From NCBI RefSeq assembly GCF_001552275.1, contig NZ_BCQW01000004.1:1-64000 (forward strand): a DNA stretch of 64,000 nucleotides, given 5' to 3'. A program made the translations under genes and the position numbers. Shown piece after piece: positions 1 through 8,904 of the stretch. How positions within the stretch are numbered: position 1 is the stretch's first letter; every line of letters begins with the position of its first letter. The stretch is from Amphibacillus sediminis NBRC 103570 (lineage in GTDB: Bacteria; Bacillota; Bacilli; Bacillales; Amphibacillaceae). Below the pieces are notes generated by a model. It did not search any database. It was given only the letters and a program-made list of their open reading frames with translations, and was not told the DNA's origin.

Positions 1-15
1 CATAGTGGGGGTAGT

Positions 16-426
16 TCAATTGTTTTTGTTAGGACTACTTTGCTCAGCACTATTTTGTGCAGCTAACAGATCACGAATTTCAGCTAAGTATTGCTCTGCT
101 GTCAGTGCTTCTACTGTTTCTTGTTCATCCTTTTTGCGTTTTTGAGCTAGCCTATTCATTGCTTTAATAGCAAGGAACAACACAAGTGCAATCAATAGGA
201 AATCCATAACGGCTTGAAGAAATTCACCGTACTTTATTTGAGCCTGTCCAACTTGAATATATAATTCCTCTACTCTAGCATTCCCTGTTAAGGCAATAAT
301 GCTCGGCGTAATAACATGTTCAACGAGTGCTGTAACGATTGCAGAGAAAGCAGCTCCCATTACCACACCAACAGCTAAATCTACTACGTTTCCTCGCATA
401 ATAAACTCTTTAAATTCTTTGATCAT
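16..426 (-). CDS. mscL: Large-conductance mechanosensitive channel MscL
   Basis: This 136-residue protein is a homopentameric membrane channel that opens under membrane tension and releases solutes during hypo-osmotic shock. The N-terminus carries the MscL signature (KEFIMRGNVVDLAVGVVMG), comprising the amphipathic N-helix and TM1 with the Gly/Ala pore-packing pattern. A second membrane helix lies at about residues 68-90, followed by a charged C-terminal helix and a polar tail. Length fits the family (130-150). The ATG at 424-426 follows a strong GAGGAGAG ribosome binding site. The gene appears monocistronic; whatever lies downstream is outside the window. Identification is secure. Confidence 0.97.
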   Translation of the reverse strand: MIKEFKEFIMRGNVVDLAVGVVMGAAFSAIVTALVEHVITPSIIALTGNARVEELYIQVGQAQIKYGEFLQAVMDFLLIALVLFLAIKAMNRLAQKRKKDEQETVEALTAEQYLAEIRDLLAAQNSAEQSSPNKNN

Positions 427-690
427 GGGTCTCTCTCCTCATATAGTATATTTGGGTCCTATTTTCAATTCTTTCAGTATAAAGTAATTTGATAGAGAAT
501 AGATGATATTAAATTTATATAGGAATGCTAAGGACTATGAAATTGCTGCTAAATACTAATTATTTATATGGATTCTTAATCGATTATCAATTACCGCTCT
601 TTAAGCAAGGACGCAAGATTTTACTTATTCTCTCTATATAAACCAACAAAACTTCACTAATGTAAGTAGTGGCAGTTTACCTTACTATGA

Positions 691-713
691 TATAATAAAA
701 TAAAAGTCTAGAC
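691..713 (+). promoter_or_regulatory. GntR promoter -10 and HutC-type operator
   Basis: A TATAAT hexamer (691-696) is followed by the perfect palindrome GTCTAGAC (706-713). This matches GTMTAKAC, the known core of HutC/PhnF-subfamily GntR operators. It sits between the -10 and the regulator start at 743, which suggests autorepression. No clear -35 was seen. The rest of the 427-742 gap shows no other feature. Confidence 0.6.
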
Positions 714-742
714 AACAGATACTATTAAAAAGGGTGGTTGGT

Positions 743-1456
743 ATGCCAATTTATCAAAAAATAAAAGAGGCTTTAGAGGCTTCTATAGCAGATGGGGTTT
801 ATCCGATCGGCGAACGATTACCGCCAGAAATAACCTTAGCGAAGCAATTCAAGGTAAGTAGAGAAACGATTCGATCAGCAATTAAACTGTTGGAACAGGA
901 AAGTAAGGTATTTGTTCGACATGGTGTCGGAACATTTGTTGTTAATCCTCTCCCCTCTCTTCCAAACAGTTTGGAGAATTTAATGAGTGTAACTTCCATG
1001 CTTATGCATGCAGGGTTAGAGGATGGTGAACGAAGAGAAAAGTTGCACAAAGAAGTTCCAACTGATGAATGGAAGGAATTGTTACAACTAAAACCAAACG
1101 AAGATGTTATTGTTCATGAACGTATTAGAACAGCAAATAATGAACCTGTTGTTTTCTCTAAAAATGTCCTTTCAAGTAAATTAGTTGGTGAACATATATT
1201 AAATAAAAAGAAAATTGGATCACTCTTTCAATATTTAAAAGAGGTTCATCAGATTGAAATTGATAAAGCTTCGACAGAAATTATTGTTCCATTACATACT
1301 GATCCAAATTGTCAAAAGTTACTGATTCACCCTGCCACCACTGTCCTGTTATTAAAACAAATCCATTATGATTTACACAATAAACCTGTCCTTTTTTCAT
1401 TGGATTATTTTCGTAATGATATTTTTAAATTTTTTATATCCAGAATTAGAAGCTGA
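743..1456 (+). CDS. GntR family regulator, HutC/UTRA type
   Basis: This 237-residue transcription factor has an N-terminal winged helix (about 1-70), including the GntR signature around LPPEITLAKQFKVSRETIRSA, and a UTRA ligand-binding domain (about 90-235). In this subfamily effectors are small organic molecules, often sugars, phosphonates or amino-acid derivatives. A GTG in frame at 734 lies inside the AAGGGTGG ribosome binding site, so the ATG at 743 is preferred. A HutC-type operator lies in its own promoter and two more precede the transporter operon at 1689. It is therefore probably the local repressor, relieved by the transported compound or a breakdown product. The effector cannot be read from the sequence. 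Confidence 0.9.
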   Translation: MPIYQKIKEALEASIADGVYPIGERLPPEITLAKQFKVSRETIRSAIKLLEQESKVFVRHGVGTFVVNPLPSLPNSLENLMSVTSMLMHAGLEDGERREKLHKEVPTDEWKELLQLKPNEDVIVHERIRTANNEPVVFSKNVLSSKLVGEHILNKKKIGSLFQYLKEVHQIEIDKASTEIIVPLHTDPNCQKLLIHPATTVLLLKQIHYDLHNKPVLFSLDYFRNDIFKFFISRIRS

Positions 1457-1461
1457 CCAAT

Positions 1462-1503
1462 TTGTTTGTAAAAGCCTTCGCTCCTCGCGAAGGCTTCTTA
1501 TTT
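1462..1503 (+). terminator. Hairpin after gntR
   Basis: The inverted repeat GCCTTCGC / GCGAAGGC lies at about 1473-1494, just after the GntR stop, and is followed by TTCTTATTTT. It fits an intrinsic terminator separating the regulator from the transporter operon. Confidence 0.65.
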
Positions 1504-1580
1504 TCCGCAATAATTTACAAATTCTAAACAGATCTATAATCATGGCTTAATAATTGAATGTTACATTAATGGTATGAGAT

Positions 1581-1652
1581 GTATAGACTTCTTAGGTTTA
1601 TAATGCTGAGTATATGCGGAAATAAGTTGTTAATTTCGGATAAAGTCTATAC
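1581..1652 (+). promoter_or_regulatory. Paired GntR operators around the ABC operon promoter
   Basis: GTATAGAC (1581-1588) and GTCTATAC (1645-1652) both match GTMTAKAC and lie in inverted orientation 64 bp apart. With flanks, one site agrees with the reverse complement of the other at 11 of 12 positions. A TATAAT -10 (1599-1604) lies between them. This fits repression, perhaps with looping, by the GntR protein encoded just upstream. Confidence 0.6.
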
Positions 1653-1688
1653 TTCATGTGCTTTTTATTCTGAAAAGGAGGTGAAGAA

Positions 1689-2510
1689 ATGTGGTATTTC
1701 CGAACCTTAGGTAAGCGTAAAATTATTGAATTTATCTTTCTATGCCTATTTATGTTATTTTTCTTTGGGCCATTGCTGAACCTTCTTTTACTCGCATTTG
1801 CAGGTGAGTGGCAATATCCAGATATTTTACCAAGCGTCTGGTCGCTCAATTGGTGGTCATTTGTCTTACAGGACGAGTCATTAGTTCGATCAATGTGGTT
1901 ATCCTTTGTAATTGCTACTGTCGTCACATTGATTTCCATTATCATCTGCATTCCCGCAGCATATGCCTTTGCACGGATTCGATTTCCACTAAGACGATTT
2001 TTTTTATTTTCCTTTTTGTTAACCAATGCTTTCCCGAAAATGGGTTTATATGTTGCAATAGCAGTACTTTTCTATCAAATGAATTTAATGAACACATTTA
2101 CCGGAATTATTCTCATCCACATCATCAATACCCTGATGTTTATGACATGGATACCTTCCGCTGCTTTTGAAAATGTACATAAATCTCAAGAAGAGGCAGC
2201 TAGAGATGTCGGTGCTTCACCACTACGGGTTTTTTGGCACATTACCTTACCCATGGCTAAGCCAGGAATCATTGTCGCATCCGTATTTACCTTCTTATCT
2301 TCACTAAATGAAGCGGAAGGAACATTTTTAGTCGGGGTTCCTAATTATCAAACGATGCCAGTCACTATGTACTCGATCATAGCCGATTATCCAAGTACAG
2401 CCGGAGCTGTGTTTTCCGTAATTCTTACTTTACCAACGATTATTCTCTTGTTTGCCGCACGACGTTTTGTTGGTGCAGATGCCTTTGCAAATGGATTTAA
2501 AATGAAATAA
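1689..2510 (+). CDS. ABC importer permease (MetI-like)
   Basis: This 273-residue inner-membrane permease has about six hydrophobic segments. The cytoplasmic EAA loop (EEAARDVGASPLRVFWHITLP, about 178-198) is where it contacts the ATPase. It belongs to the binding-protein-dependent importers of the Fe3+/polyamine/sugar-phosphate superfamily. It is the first gene of a co-directional operon with the ATPase (2526), binding protein (3588) and a second permease (4730). The ATG follows an AAAGGAGGTG ribosome binding site. Substrate is unknown; regulation by the adjacent GntR protein is inferred from operators upstream. Confidence 0.9.
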   Translation: MWYFRTLGKRKIIEFIFLCLFMLFFFGPLLNLLLLAFAGEWQYPDILPSVWSLNWWSFVLQDESLVRSMWLSFVIATVVTLISIIICIPAAYAFARIRFPLRRFFLFSFLLTNAFPKMGLYVAIAVLFYQMNLMNTFTGIILIHIINTLMFMTWIPSAAFENVHKSQEEAARDVGASPLRVFWHITLPMAKPGIIVASVFTFLSSLNEAEGTFLVGVPNYQTMPVTMYSIIADYPSTAGAVFSVILTLPTIILLFAARRFVGADAFANGFKMK

Positions 2511-2525
2511 AGGAGTGACCGATGG

Positions 2526-3581
2526 TTGACTATTAAACTAGAAATTGAACATCTAGCCAAAATTTATCCTACTGGAGATGGGGTAAAACAAATCGATTTT
2601 TATGTTAATGAAGGAGAGCTTGTTACACTATTAGGCCCTTCTGGATGCGGAAAAACAACTGTACTCCGAAGTGTTGGCGGTTTTATTGAGCCAACATCTG
2701 GCACCATTAAGATCAATAACAAAGAGGTTCACCATTTGCCCCCGGAAAAGCGACCGAGTGCCATGGTATTTCAAAGCTATAATTTATGGCCACACATGAC
2801 AGTGTACGATAATTTAGCTTTCAGTATGAAATTAAAAAAAGTAAAAAAGAAAGTCATACAAGAAAAAGTAACAGAAGTATTAAAACTTGTCCATCTATTA
2901 GGAATGGAAAAGAAATATCCAAGTGAACTATCTGGAGGACAACAGCAACGAATTGCACTTGCTCGTGCACTTTTACTAGAACCGGAGGTATTACTGTTAG
3001 ACGAGCCTTTCAGTGCTTTAGATGCGAAACTTCGTCATGAGCTTCGAGAAGAATTAAGAGAAATCCAAGCTAAACGAAATCTGACGATGTTGTTTGTCAC
3101 ACATGATCAGGAAGAGGCTTTATCCATTTCGGACAAAATTGTGGTGATGAATAATGGACATATTGAACAAATTGCTGAACCACAGGATGTTTATAATACA
3201 CCGGCATCTTTATTTGTCGCACAGTTTATTGGAAGAATGAACTTTGTTAAAGGAAAAGCAGTTAACAATACGATTCGTATTGGCGATCTAACATTTCCTT
3301 TTGACGATGCTTACACTGGTAATGTAACCATCGGGGTTCGTCCCGAAGATATTCAACTAGCAGATAACCGTACAAGCAGTATCGACGCTCTAGTAGACAA
3401 AAGCATGATGCTTGGACATTTTGCTGAAATAACGTTACAAACGAAAATGGGTTCGCTCAAAATGTTTGTGGATCGTGAGCAAATGAAGCAAATTGCATTA
3501 AAAAGCACTATTCCAATTCATTTGAACCGTTTCTTAATTTTTAATGAAACTGGAGAAGTACTTAACATAATAGGAGGTTAG
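2526..3581 (+). CDS. ABC importer ATPase (MalK/PotA/FbpC type)
   Basis: This 351-residue ATPase drives the importer. It has Walker A GPSGCGKTT, Q-loop FQSYNLWPHM, signature LSGGQQQR, Walker B VLLLDEP with D-loop SALD, and switch His FVTHDQ. The C-terminal 100 residues form a TOBE-like regulatory domain (GVRPEDIQL). The start is a TTG 10 nt after AAAGGAG. The nearby ATG at 2522 and GTG at 2516 hit early stops in their own frames. It lies 15 nt after the first permease. The family imports polyamines, iron, maltodextrins, glycerol-3-phosphate or aminoethylphosphonate, so substrate cannot be assigned by sequence alone. Confidence 0.93.
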   Translation: MTIKLEIEHLAKIYPTGDGVKQIDFYVNEGELVTLLGPSGCGKTTVLRSVGGFIEPTSGTIKINNKEVHHLPPEKRPSAMVFQSYNLWPHMTVYDNLAFSMKLKKVKKKVIQEKVTEVLKLVHLLGMEKKYPSELSGGQQQRIALARALLLEPEVLLLDEPFSALDAKLRHELREELREIQAKRNLTMLFVTHDQEEALSISDKIVVMNNGHIEQIAEPQDVYNTPASLFVAQFIGRMNFVKGKAVNNTIRIGDLTFPFDDAYTGNVTIGVRPEDIQLADNRTSSIDALVDKSMMLGHFAEITLQTKMGSLKMFVDREQMKQIALKSTIPIHLNRFLIFNETGEVLNIIGG

Positions 3582-3587
3582 ACGTAT

Positions 3588-4733
3588 ATGAAAATGTTTA
3601 ATGGAGTAAAACGAGCAGTAGTAGGAGCAATCATTGGTTTAGGTGTATTATCATTAGTTGCTTGTAGTAGTGGGGATGGGCAGGATACATCAGGAAAAAC
3701 AGAGATCTCCCTATACAGCTCAGGTTCAAAAAATGTAGAAGAATTCTGGGAAACCGTTATTCCTATGTTTGAAGATGAACATGAAGATATTGATGTGGAC
3801 TTTGTTTTTGTTCCATCAGGTACAGGTGGGCAGTCGACAATGGACCGAATTCTGGCAGCGAAGGAATCCGGTAATGATTCAGGAGTAGATCTTTATGAAG
3901 GATCACTAGAGGATATTCTTCGTGGCAAAGAAGATGGTGATATCTTCTATCCTTTATCATCAGAAAATGTTGAGAACTTAGATAATGTACAAGATGAGAA
4001 TTTAGCAGGTGCAAATGATCTGGCTGTTCCTTATCGTGCTTCTTCTGTTGTGCTTGCCTACAACGAGGACACCGTGACAGATGTTCCAGAAACAGCTGAG
4101 GAGCTGTACGATTGGATTAAAGCGAACCCAGGCCGTTTCGCCTATAATGATCCTTCTACTGGTGGCGCTGGCAGTTCGTTTGTGTTAACAACTATCTATA
4201 ATCAACTAGCTGAAGATGCCATGAGCATCCAAGATGAAAGTATTATGGAGGAATGGGATAAAGGCTTTGATTTACTAAATGAATTAGCACCTTTCATGTA
4301 TAAGGAAGGTGTCTATCCGAAGAAAAATCAAGGTACATTAGATTTGTTGGCAAATGGTGAAGTAGACATGATTCCGGCTTGGTCGGACATGGCTTTGGAG
4401 CAAATTAGTAAAGGTCTCTTACCTGAATCAATTAAACTCAAACAAATTCAACCGGCTTTTACGGGTGGTCCATCTTATTTAATGCTTGCTGATAATGGTG
4501 ATGAAGCACGTAAAGAAGCTGCCGAAACATTTTTAAATTATGTCTTGACGTTAGATGTACAAGAAATCGTGATCGACGAAATGTATGGATACCCTGGAAT
4601 TAAGTGGGATCTATTAACTGAAGAAGCCCAGGAGAAATTTGCAGATGTTATGGATGGTTATCGTATCTTTAATGGTGGCGATCTTAGTAGTAAATTAACC
4701 GAGCAATGGCAAAAAGAGGTCGCTGCACAATGA
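3588..4733 (+). CDS. ABC importer solute-binding lipoprotein
   Basis: This 381-residue extracellular solute-binding protein should be tethered to the membrane by a lipid on Cys26 (lipobox LVAC after a hydrophobic signal). The mature part resembles the family 1/PotD-FbpA fold, with an early strand EISLYSSGSKNVEEFW and a conserved hinge region NDPSTGGAGSSF. A strong TAGGAGGT ribosome binding site precedes the ATG. It captures the substrate for the permeases at 1689 and 4730. The ligand is unknown. The hydrolase encoded downstream hints at an ester, phosphoester or amide compound, but that is inference. Confidence 0.9.
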   Translation: MKMFNGVKRAVVGAIIGLGVLSLVACSSGDGQDTSGKTEISLYSSGSKNVEEFWETVIPMFEDEHEDIDVDFVFVPSGTGGQSTMDRILAAKESGNDSGVDLYEGSLEDILRGKEDGDIFYPLSSENVENLDNVQDENLAGANDLAVPYRASSVVLAYNEDTVTDVPETAEELYDWIKANPGRFAYNDPSTGGAGSSFVLTTIYNQLAEDAMSIQDESIMEEWDKGFDLLNELAPFMYKEGVYPKKNQGTLDLLANGEVDMIPAWSDMALEQISKGLLPESIKLKQIQPAFTGGPSYLMLADNGDEARKEAAETFLNYVLTLDVQEIVIDEMYGYPGIKWDLLTEEAQEKFADVMDGYRIFNGGDLSSKLTEQWQKEVAAQ

Positions 4734-5563
4734 CAAAGAAATGGAAATCAGCAATATTAGGATTAGGGCTTGTTATGCCCTCTTTCCTAATATTGTTAGT
4801 CCTTGTTATGTATCCAGTTTGGTCATCGATTAAAACGAGTTTTACAGGTGCTGATGGCCAGTTCACATTTGAACATTATATCTATATATTCACCGAGCCG
4901 CTTATTTTAAATAATATTCGCCATACTTTAACTGTAACGATTCTTTCCTGCTCGTTAGTATTAATTATTGCCTATTCAATTGCCATTTATTTACGTTTTA
5001 ATCAGAGTCCAATTGCAAAATGGATCAACAGAACATACTTAATTCCAATGTTTATACCAGGTGTAATTGCGGTATATGGCTTTATTAATTTTTACCGAGA
5101 TAATGGTTGGGTGGCGAGAATGATTGGTGAGGAATACATGCCATCGATTATTTATAATGTGAAAGGTCTGTTAATGATTAATATATGGTTTAACGTTCCT
5201 TTTACAACCATGTTGCTGATCTCAGCCTTACAAGCCATACCAAATTCTATCATAGAAGGTGCAAAGGACGCTGGTGCCAATCAATGGCGACTATTTTGGC
5301 ATTTCATCTTGCCTTTATCCTATCGAACGATGCTTGTAGCACTTACTTTTTTATTTATGGGAATTATCGGAAGCTTCACTGCACCGTTTTTAATTGATCG
5401 CAATGCACCACAAATGCTTGGTGTTTCAATGCAGCAACATTTCTCAGTTTTTAATGCAATCGAACAATCAAGTAGCTTAGCTGTTTTTATGTTTTTACTA
5501 TGTTCTATTGTCGGTTATTTCTATATTTACAGTAATATAAAAGGTTCAAAGAAGGAACTTTAA
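4730..5563 (+). CDS. ABC importer permease (second subunit)
   Basis: This 277-residue permease is the partner of the one at 1689. It has about six membrane segments and an EAA loop (EGAKDAGANQWRLFWHFILP). The start is taken as the ATG overlapping the binding-protein stop (ATGA). An in-frame ATG at 4706 would add eight residues but lies inside the upstream gene without a good ribosome site. The two permeases have different sequences, so a heterodimeric channel is expected. A 180-nt gap with a small hairpin (AGGCTA/TAGCCT, about 5632-5648) separates it from the next gene. Confidence 0.9.
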   Translation: MTKKWKSAILGLGLVMPSFLILLVLVMYPVWSSIKTSFTGADGQFTFEHYIYIFTEPLILNNIRHTLTVTILSCSLVLIIAYSIAIYLRFNQSPIAKWINRTYLIPMFIPGVIAVYGFINFYRDNGWVARMIGEEYMPSIIYNVKGLLMINIWFNVPFTTMLLISALQAIPNSIIEGAKDAGANQWRLFWHFILPLSYRTMLVALTFLFMGIIGSFTAPFLIDRNAPQMLGVSMQQHFSVFNAIEQSSSLAVFMFLLCSIVGYFYIYSNIKGSKKEL

Positions 5564-5743
5564 AAAAAAGAGCAAACTATCCAATATTCACTAATGCTAA
5601 GCAGGTAATATTAATGAGTGTTATACATTCCAGGCTATTATCTAGCCTAAGTAGCATACGGGAAATAGATTGCTTTTTAGTAGAACGTGCGTGATTTATC
5701 ACTAGATCTTTCTAATAAAAGTAAATGCTTATAGGAGGTTATT

Positions 5744-7006
5744 ATGAAGATTCAGCTACTTGATCAGCCTATTATGTTAACAGAAAAGTTGACATACCCT
5801 GTTCGTCTTCCTGATACAGGATTCTATTCGATAACATTTACAGTAAGCAGTTCAACCTCTTGGTCTGAGGAAGGCAATGAAGCAGCAATGATGAGGATAT
5901 ACATGAATGAATCACATCAGCAAGACATTATTCTCTTCTATGGACAAGAAAGCTTCAGCTATGAACGCTATTTAGGGGAGTGGCAGGCAGGATGCCATCA
6001 ACTACATGTTGAACCTTTCACGAAACAATATACGATTCTAATTGAAGCCATTGAATTAGAAAAATTAACACCTACAAACAGTGAGTTACTGGCACTTCAA
6101 CATGCCCCTATTTTACATGGTCGTACAATTTACGGCGAGTATGATAATTTATATACTGATACCCCATTAGAAATGCTTTATCGGATAGATAACTGGGAGA
6201 AAGGTAAGGTCATTGAATACCATATGGTGTTCAGTCATGAAGACGAAGGAACGCCCGCCATGATGTTAATGGCGAAGTGGGGACGATTACTCGATATTGA
6301 ATATATGATCAGAGTCTACCTCAATGAAGATGAGACCATTGATCATGCCATTTATCAAGGTGCACATCATATTGATACAAAATATGAAAAAGGATTTATT
6401 GATGAAAAACGACCTGTGATGCAGACTGCGACAGGGAATGGGAATTTTACCGATGCGATTACCAGTCACTATCATTTCTCTTTCCTTCCTAGAAAGTGGC
6501 AAGCCGAGGAACAACCAAGAGAGTTTGTCATGGAACAATATCCATATGTTAATGATGTGATGGAATGGGAGGCCTACCGACAACTCAGTGAAAAACAACC
6601 ACCATATAATAGACTAGAGTCACTATCTTCTTTTTTATTCATTCATTCTTCGATTTGGGACGTTAAACTCGGACAAGTTACCGTTGACTTTGCTTGTCAA
6701 ATCGAAGGTGACGATCATTGGTACAGCAGTTCTTACGACCAAATAAAGCTGGGACCATTTGATGCGGCATACACTGGCCCTGATCATCACTTTGCCGTTG
6801 CAATCTATCTACCTATGACTTTTGATTTTTCACAAATAACTAAAATCAAAGTACGCCTTATTAACCCTGAATTAGAACATGTTACGGTAAAAGGTTTGAA
6901 GATTTTTACCTATCATAAAGAAAAAGGATTGCAAAGAGTACTTCATCAAAAAGAGTACTATTCACTTAACCAGTATCAAACAGAACATATTATTTGGAAG
7001 CGTTAG
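5744..7006 (+). CDS. Protein of unknown function linked to ABC importer and PHP hydrolase
   Basis: I do not recognise this 420-residue protein. It has no signal peptide or membrane helix, so it should be cytoplasmic. It is rich in aromatic and acidic residues, with strand-like alternation near the N-terminus (LPDTGFYSITFTVSSS), again at 120-200, and at the C-terminus, suggesting beta-sandwich or lectin-like modules. Histidine-rich points (DHAIYQGAHHID; TGPDHHFAV) could bind metal. AGGAGG precedes the ATG, and the PHP hydrolase gene follows after 15 nt. Its placement suggests it acts on, or binds, the imported compound with the hydrolase. No function is claimed. Confidence 0.85.
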   Translation: MKIQLLDQPIMLTEKLTYPVRLPDTGFYSITFTVSSSTSWSEEGNEAAMMRIYMNESHQQDIILFYGQESFSYERYLGEWQAGCHQLHVEPFTKQYTILIEAIELEKLTPTNSELLALQHAPILHGRTIYGEYDNLYTDTPLEMLYRIDNWEKGKVIEYHMVFSHEDEGTPAMMLMAKWGRLLDIEYMIRVYLNEDETIDHAIYQGAHHIDTKYEKGFIDEKRPVMQTATGNGNFTDAITSHYHFSFLPRKWQAEEQPREFVMEQYPYVNDVMEWEAYRQLSEKQPPYNRLESLSSFLFIHSSIWDVKLGQVTVDFACQIEGDDHWYSSSYDQIKLGPFDAAYTGPDHHFAVAIYLPMTFDFSQITKIKVRLINPELEHVTVKGLKIFTYHKEKGLQRVLHQKEYYSLNQYQTEHIIWKR

Positions 7007-7021
7007 TTAGGAGTTAGACTT

Positions 7022-8536
7022 ATGAGCATTTTATTTCAAACGAAAGCAGAATTGACACAAGCAAGTATGCAATCCCATTTAACCTATACCTTTTATGTAC
7101 CAAAAGGGTCAGAGATACTCACTATTGACTTTGACTATAGACCAGATATATTAGCTAATGAGACAAAACAAAAAACAATTATTGCAGAAGCCTTAACATG
7201 CTACAATTTATTACCTAATAATAATGATATAGGCGGGCTTATTGACAAATACAGTCCATTAAAAAATCTGCTGACATTATCTATCGATGATCCAAATGGA
7301 TTTCGTGGTGCAAGGCATTGTCATGAACCAGAACAGCATATCTTTATAACAACAGAAGAGGCTTCACCAGGCATACTAAGTGGGAAATTGTCAGCTGGAC
7401 TCTGGTCCGTTACAATAAGTGCTCATGCCATTGTGACGGACAAATGCTATTTTTCCTTAATCGTTAAGACAGATAAAGAGCGAACAGACAATATATTACA
7501 AATACCTTGGCATTATCCAATGCAAATCAGCAATATTCCGGAGAACTCATTGAGAGAAAGTGTGATGACAGTAAGTGGTAAAGACACTGCATATGAATGG
7601 ATAGCTGCCGAATTGCATGCTCACACCTTTCACAGTGATGGAAAACAAACAGTACCTGAAATGATCCAGGTTGCTGAACAACAAGGGTTAGACGTACTTG
7701 CAATTACCGACCACAATACAACCAGTCCATTACGTGAAATGGAAGAACAGCGTAATCACACATCACTTCAATTACTATATGGTTTAGAATGGACGACCTT
7801 TTTTGGTCATATCTTAACCTTTGGCTATCCTACACTGACATACACTGATTGGCGTAATATTGGACCGACAGATGTACACAAAGGATTAGAACACATACAT
7901 AGACGAGGAGCCGTTGCAGGGATTGCCCACCCGTTTCGGATTGGTAACCCAATTGGGACCGGATGCCATTGGGAATTCACAATAAAGGATATCAATGATT
8001 TTGATTTTATTGAAGTTTGGAACGGTAATCATCCTAGTGTTTCCTATTATAATCACAGGGCGATTGAATTTTGGACAGAACTTCTGAATAAAGGCTACCG
8101 ACTGCCCGCAACAGCTGGACGAGACTGGCATCATAATGATGATCAGCATTCAAAATATGCTATTACTTATGTGCATATGCCACAAGATTCTGGGAGATTC
8201 CGTCAAGATTTTTTACAATCTATTCGCGAAGGAAGAATCTCTATTTCTTACTATTCTGTTCTCTCGTTGGAAATCGAACAATCACAACAGACATATACGA
8301 TTGGTGACACAGTGGTTAAAGAGGAATCAGAGGTTTTCTGCCACTTAACCATGAAAGGAGTGCCTGATCACGCAGAATATAAGCTTATTTCCAATCTAGG
8401 GGTAATCATGGAGGATATATTTAAAGAAAACGTGAAGGTATCCCTTAATTCTAATCTACTTACATGGATTCGGGCTGAAATGTACAACCAACAACAAGAA
8501 TTGATTGCATTTACCAATCCAATTTATTTTCAGTAG
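7022..8536 (+). CDS. PHP-domain metallohydrolase, CehA/McbA family
   Basis: This 504-residue cytoplasmic hydrolase has an N-terminal beta-rich region (about 15-160, with the FYVPKGSEILTIDFDYRP pattern seen in CehA-type proteins), a PHP domain (about 195-400) and a C-terminal beta domain. Likely metal ligands are visible: HAH (199-201), H204 and D206, DH (229-231), E256, H263, H303 in AHPF, and the D-W-H group near 368-371. Known relatives cleave phosphodiesters, phosphomonoesters or carbamate esters. It is the last gene of the GntR-controlled importer operon, so it probably processes the imported compound. The exact bond cleaved is unknown. Confidence 0.87.
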   Translation: MSILFQTKAELTQASMQSHLTYTFYVPKGSEILTIDFDYRPDILANETKQKTIIAEALTCYNLLPNNNDIGGLIDKYSPLKNLLTLSIDDPNGFRGARHCHEPEQHIFITTEEASPGILSGKLSAGLWSVTISAHAIVTDKCYFSLIVKTDKERTDNILQIPWHYPMQISNIPENSLRESVMTVSGKDTAYEWIAAELHAHTFHSDGKQTVPEMIQVAEQQGLDVLAITDHNTTSPLREMEEQRNHTSLQLLYGLEWTTFFGHILTFGYPTLTYTDWRNIGPTDVHKGLEHIHRRGAVAGIAHPFRIGNPIGTGCHWEFTIKDINDFDFIEVWNGNHPSVSYYNHRAIEFWTELLNKGYRLPATAGRDWHHNDDQHSKYAITYVHMPQDSGRFRQDFLQSIREGRISISYYSVLSLEIEQSQQTYTIGDTVVKEESEVFCHLTMKGVPDHAEYKLISNLGVIMEDIFKENVKVSLNSNLLTWIRAEMYNQQQELIAFTNPIYFQ

Positions 8537-8904
8537 AGTGATCTAAAGAATGTAATGCACGTATCAAAAGTCTAGCACATGACTCAAAGCATAGGAGATA
8601 GGTGCGGTAACTGCAGTTTAAACGATTGAGCAATTGTTATATTACTAACATGTAAGAGCTGTCTATAAAGACCATTCATAATTGGCCTTTAGGACAGCCC
8701 TACCCCTTTACCTGAACGAAATTCTCTAATTATTTATCTGTTTACTCGACTATGTGTTTATCCTAATGAAATACCATTTTTTTCCATGTTCTTTTTATCA
8801 ATAAAACTCTATATTGATAATAGTTATAATTGCCTGTTGCTTATGTTTGTTAAGGTATGCCCTGCTTTCTTCTCTGGTTTATGTGGACAATAAAATTGTT
8901 TTAG
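8537..8904. other. Intergenic region between convergent genes
   Basis: This gap lies between the PHP gene and the end of the minus-strand DeoR gene. It holds one imperfect inverted repeat (GCTGTC.ATAAAG / CTTTAGGACAGC, about 8658-8695) without a U-tract. It may end transcription or simply fold. No gene was found. Confidence 0.4.

Noticed and set aside
1598-2026. 142-codon minus-strand ORF opposite the first permease gene
   Set aside because: Low-complexity, basic composition antisense to a well-supported membrane protein gene, with no ribosome site.
8647-8700. Rho-independent terminator after the PHP gene
   Set aside because: An imperfect stem exists but no U-tract follows on either strand, so it is only noted as a hairpin.
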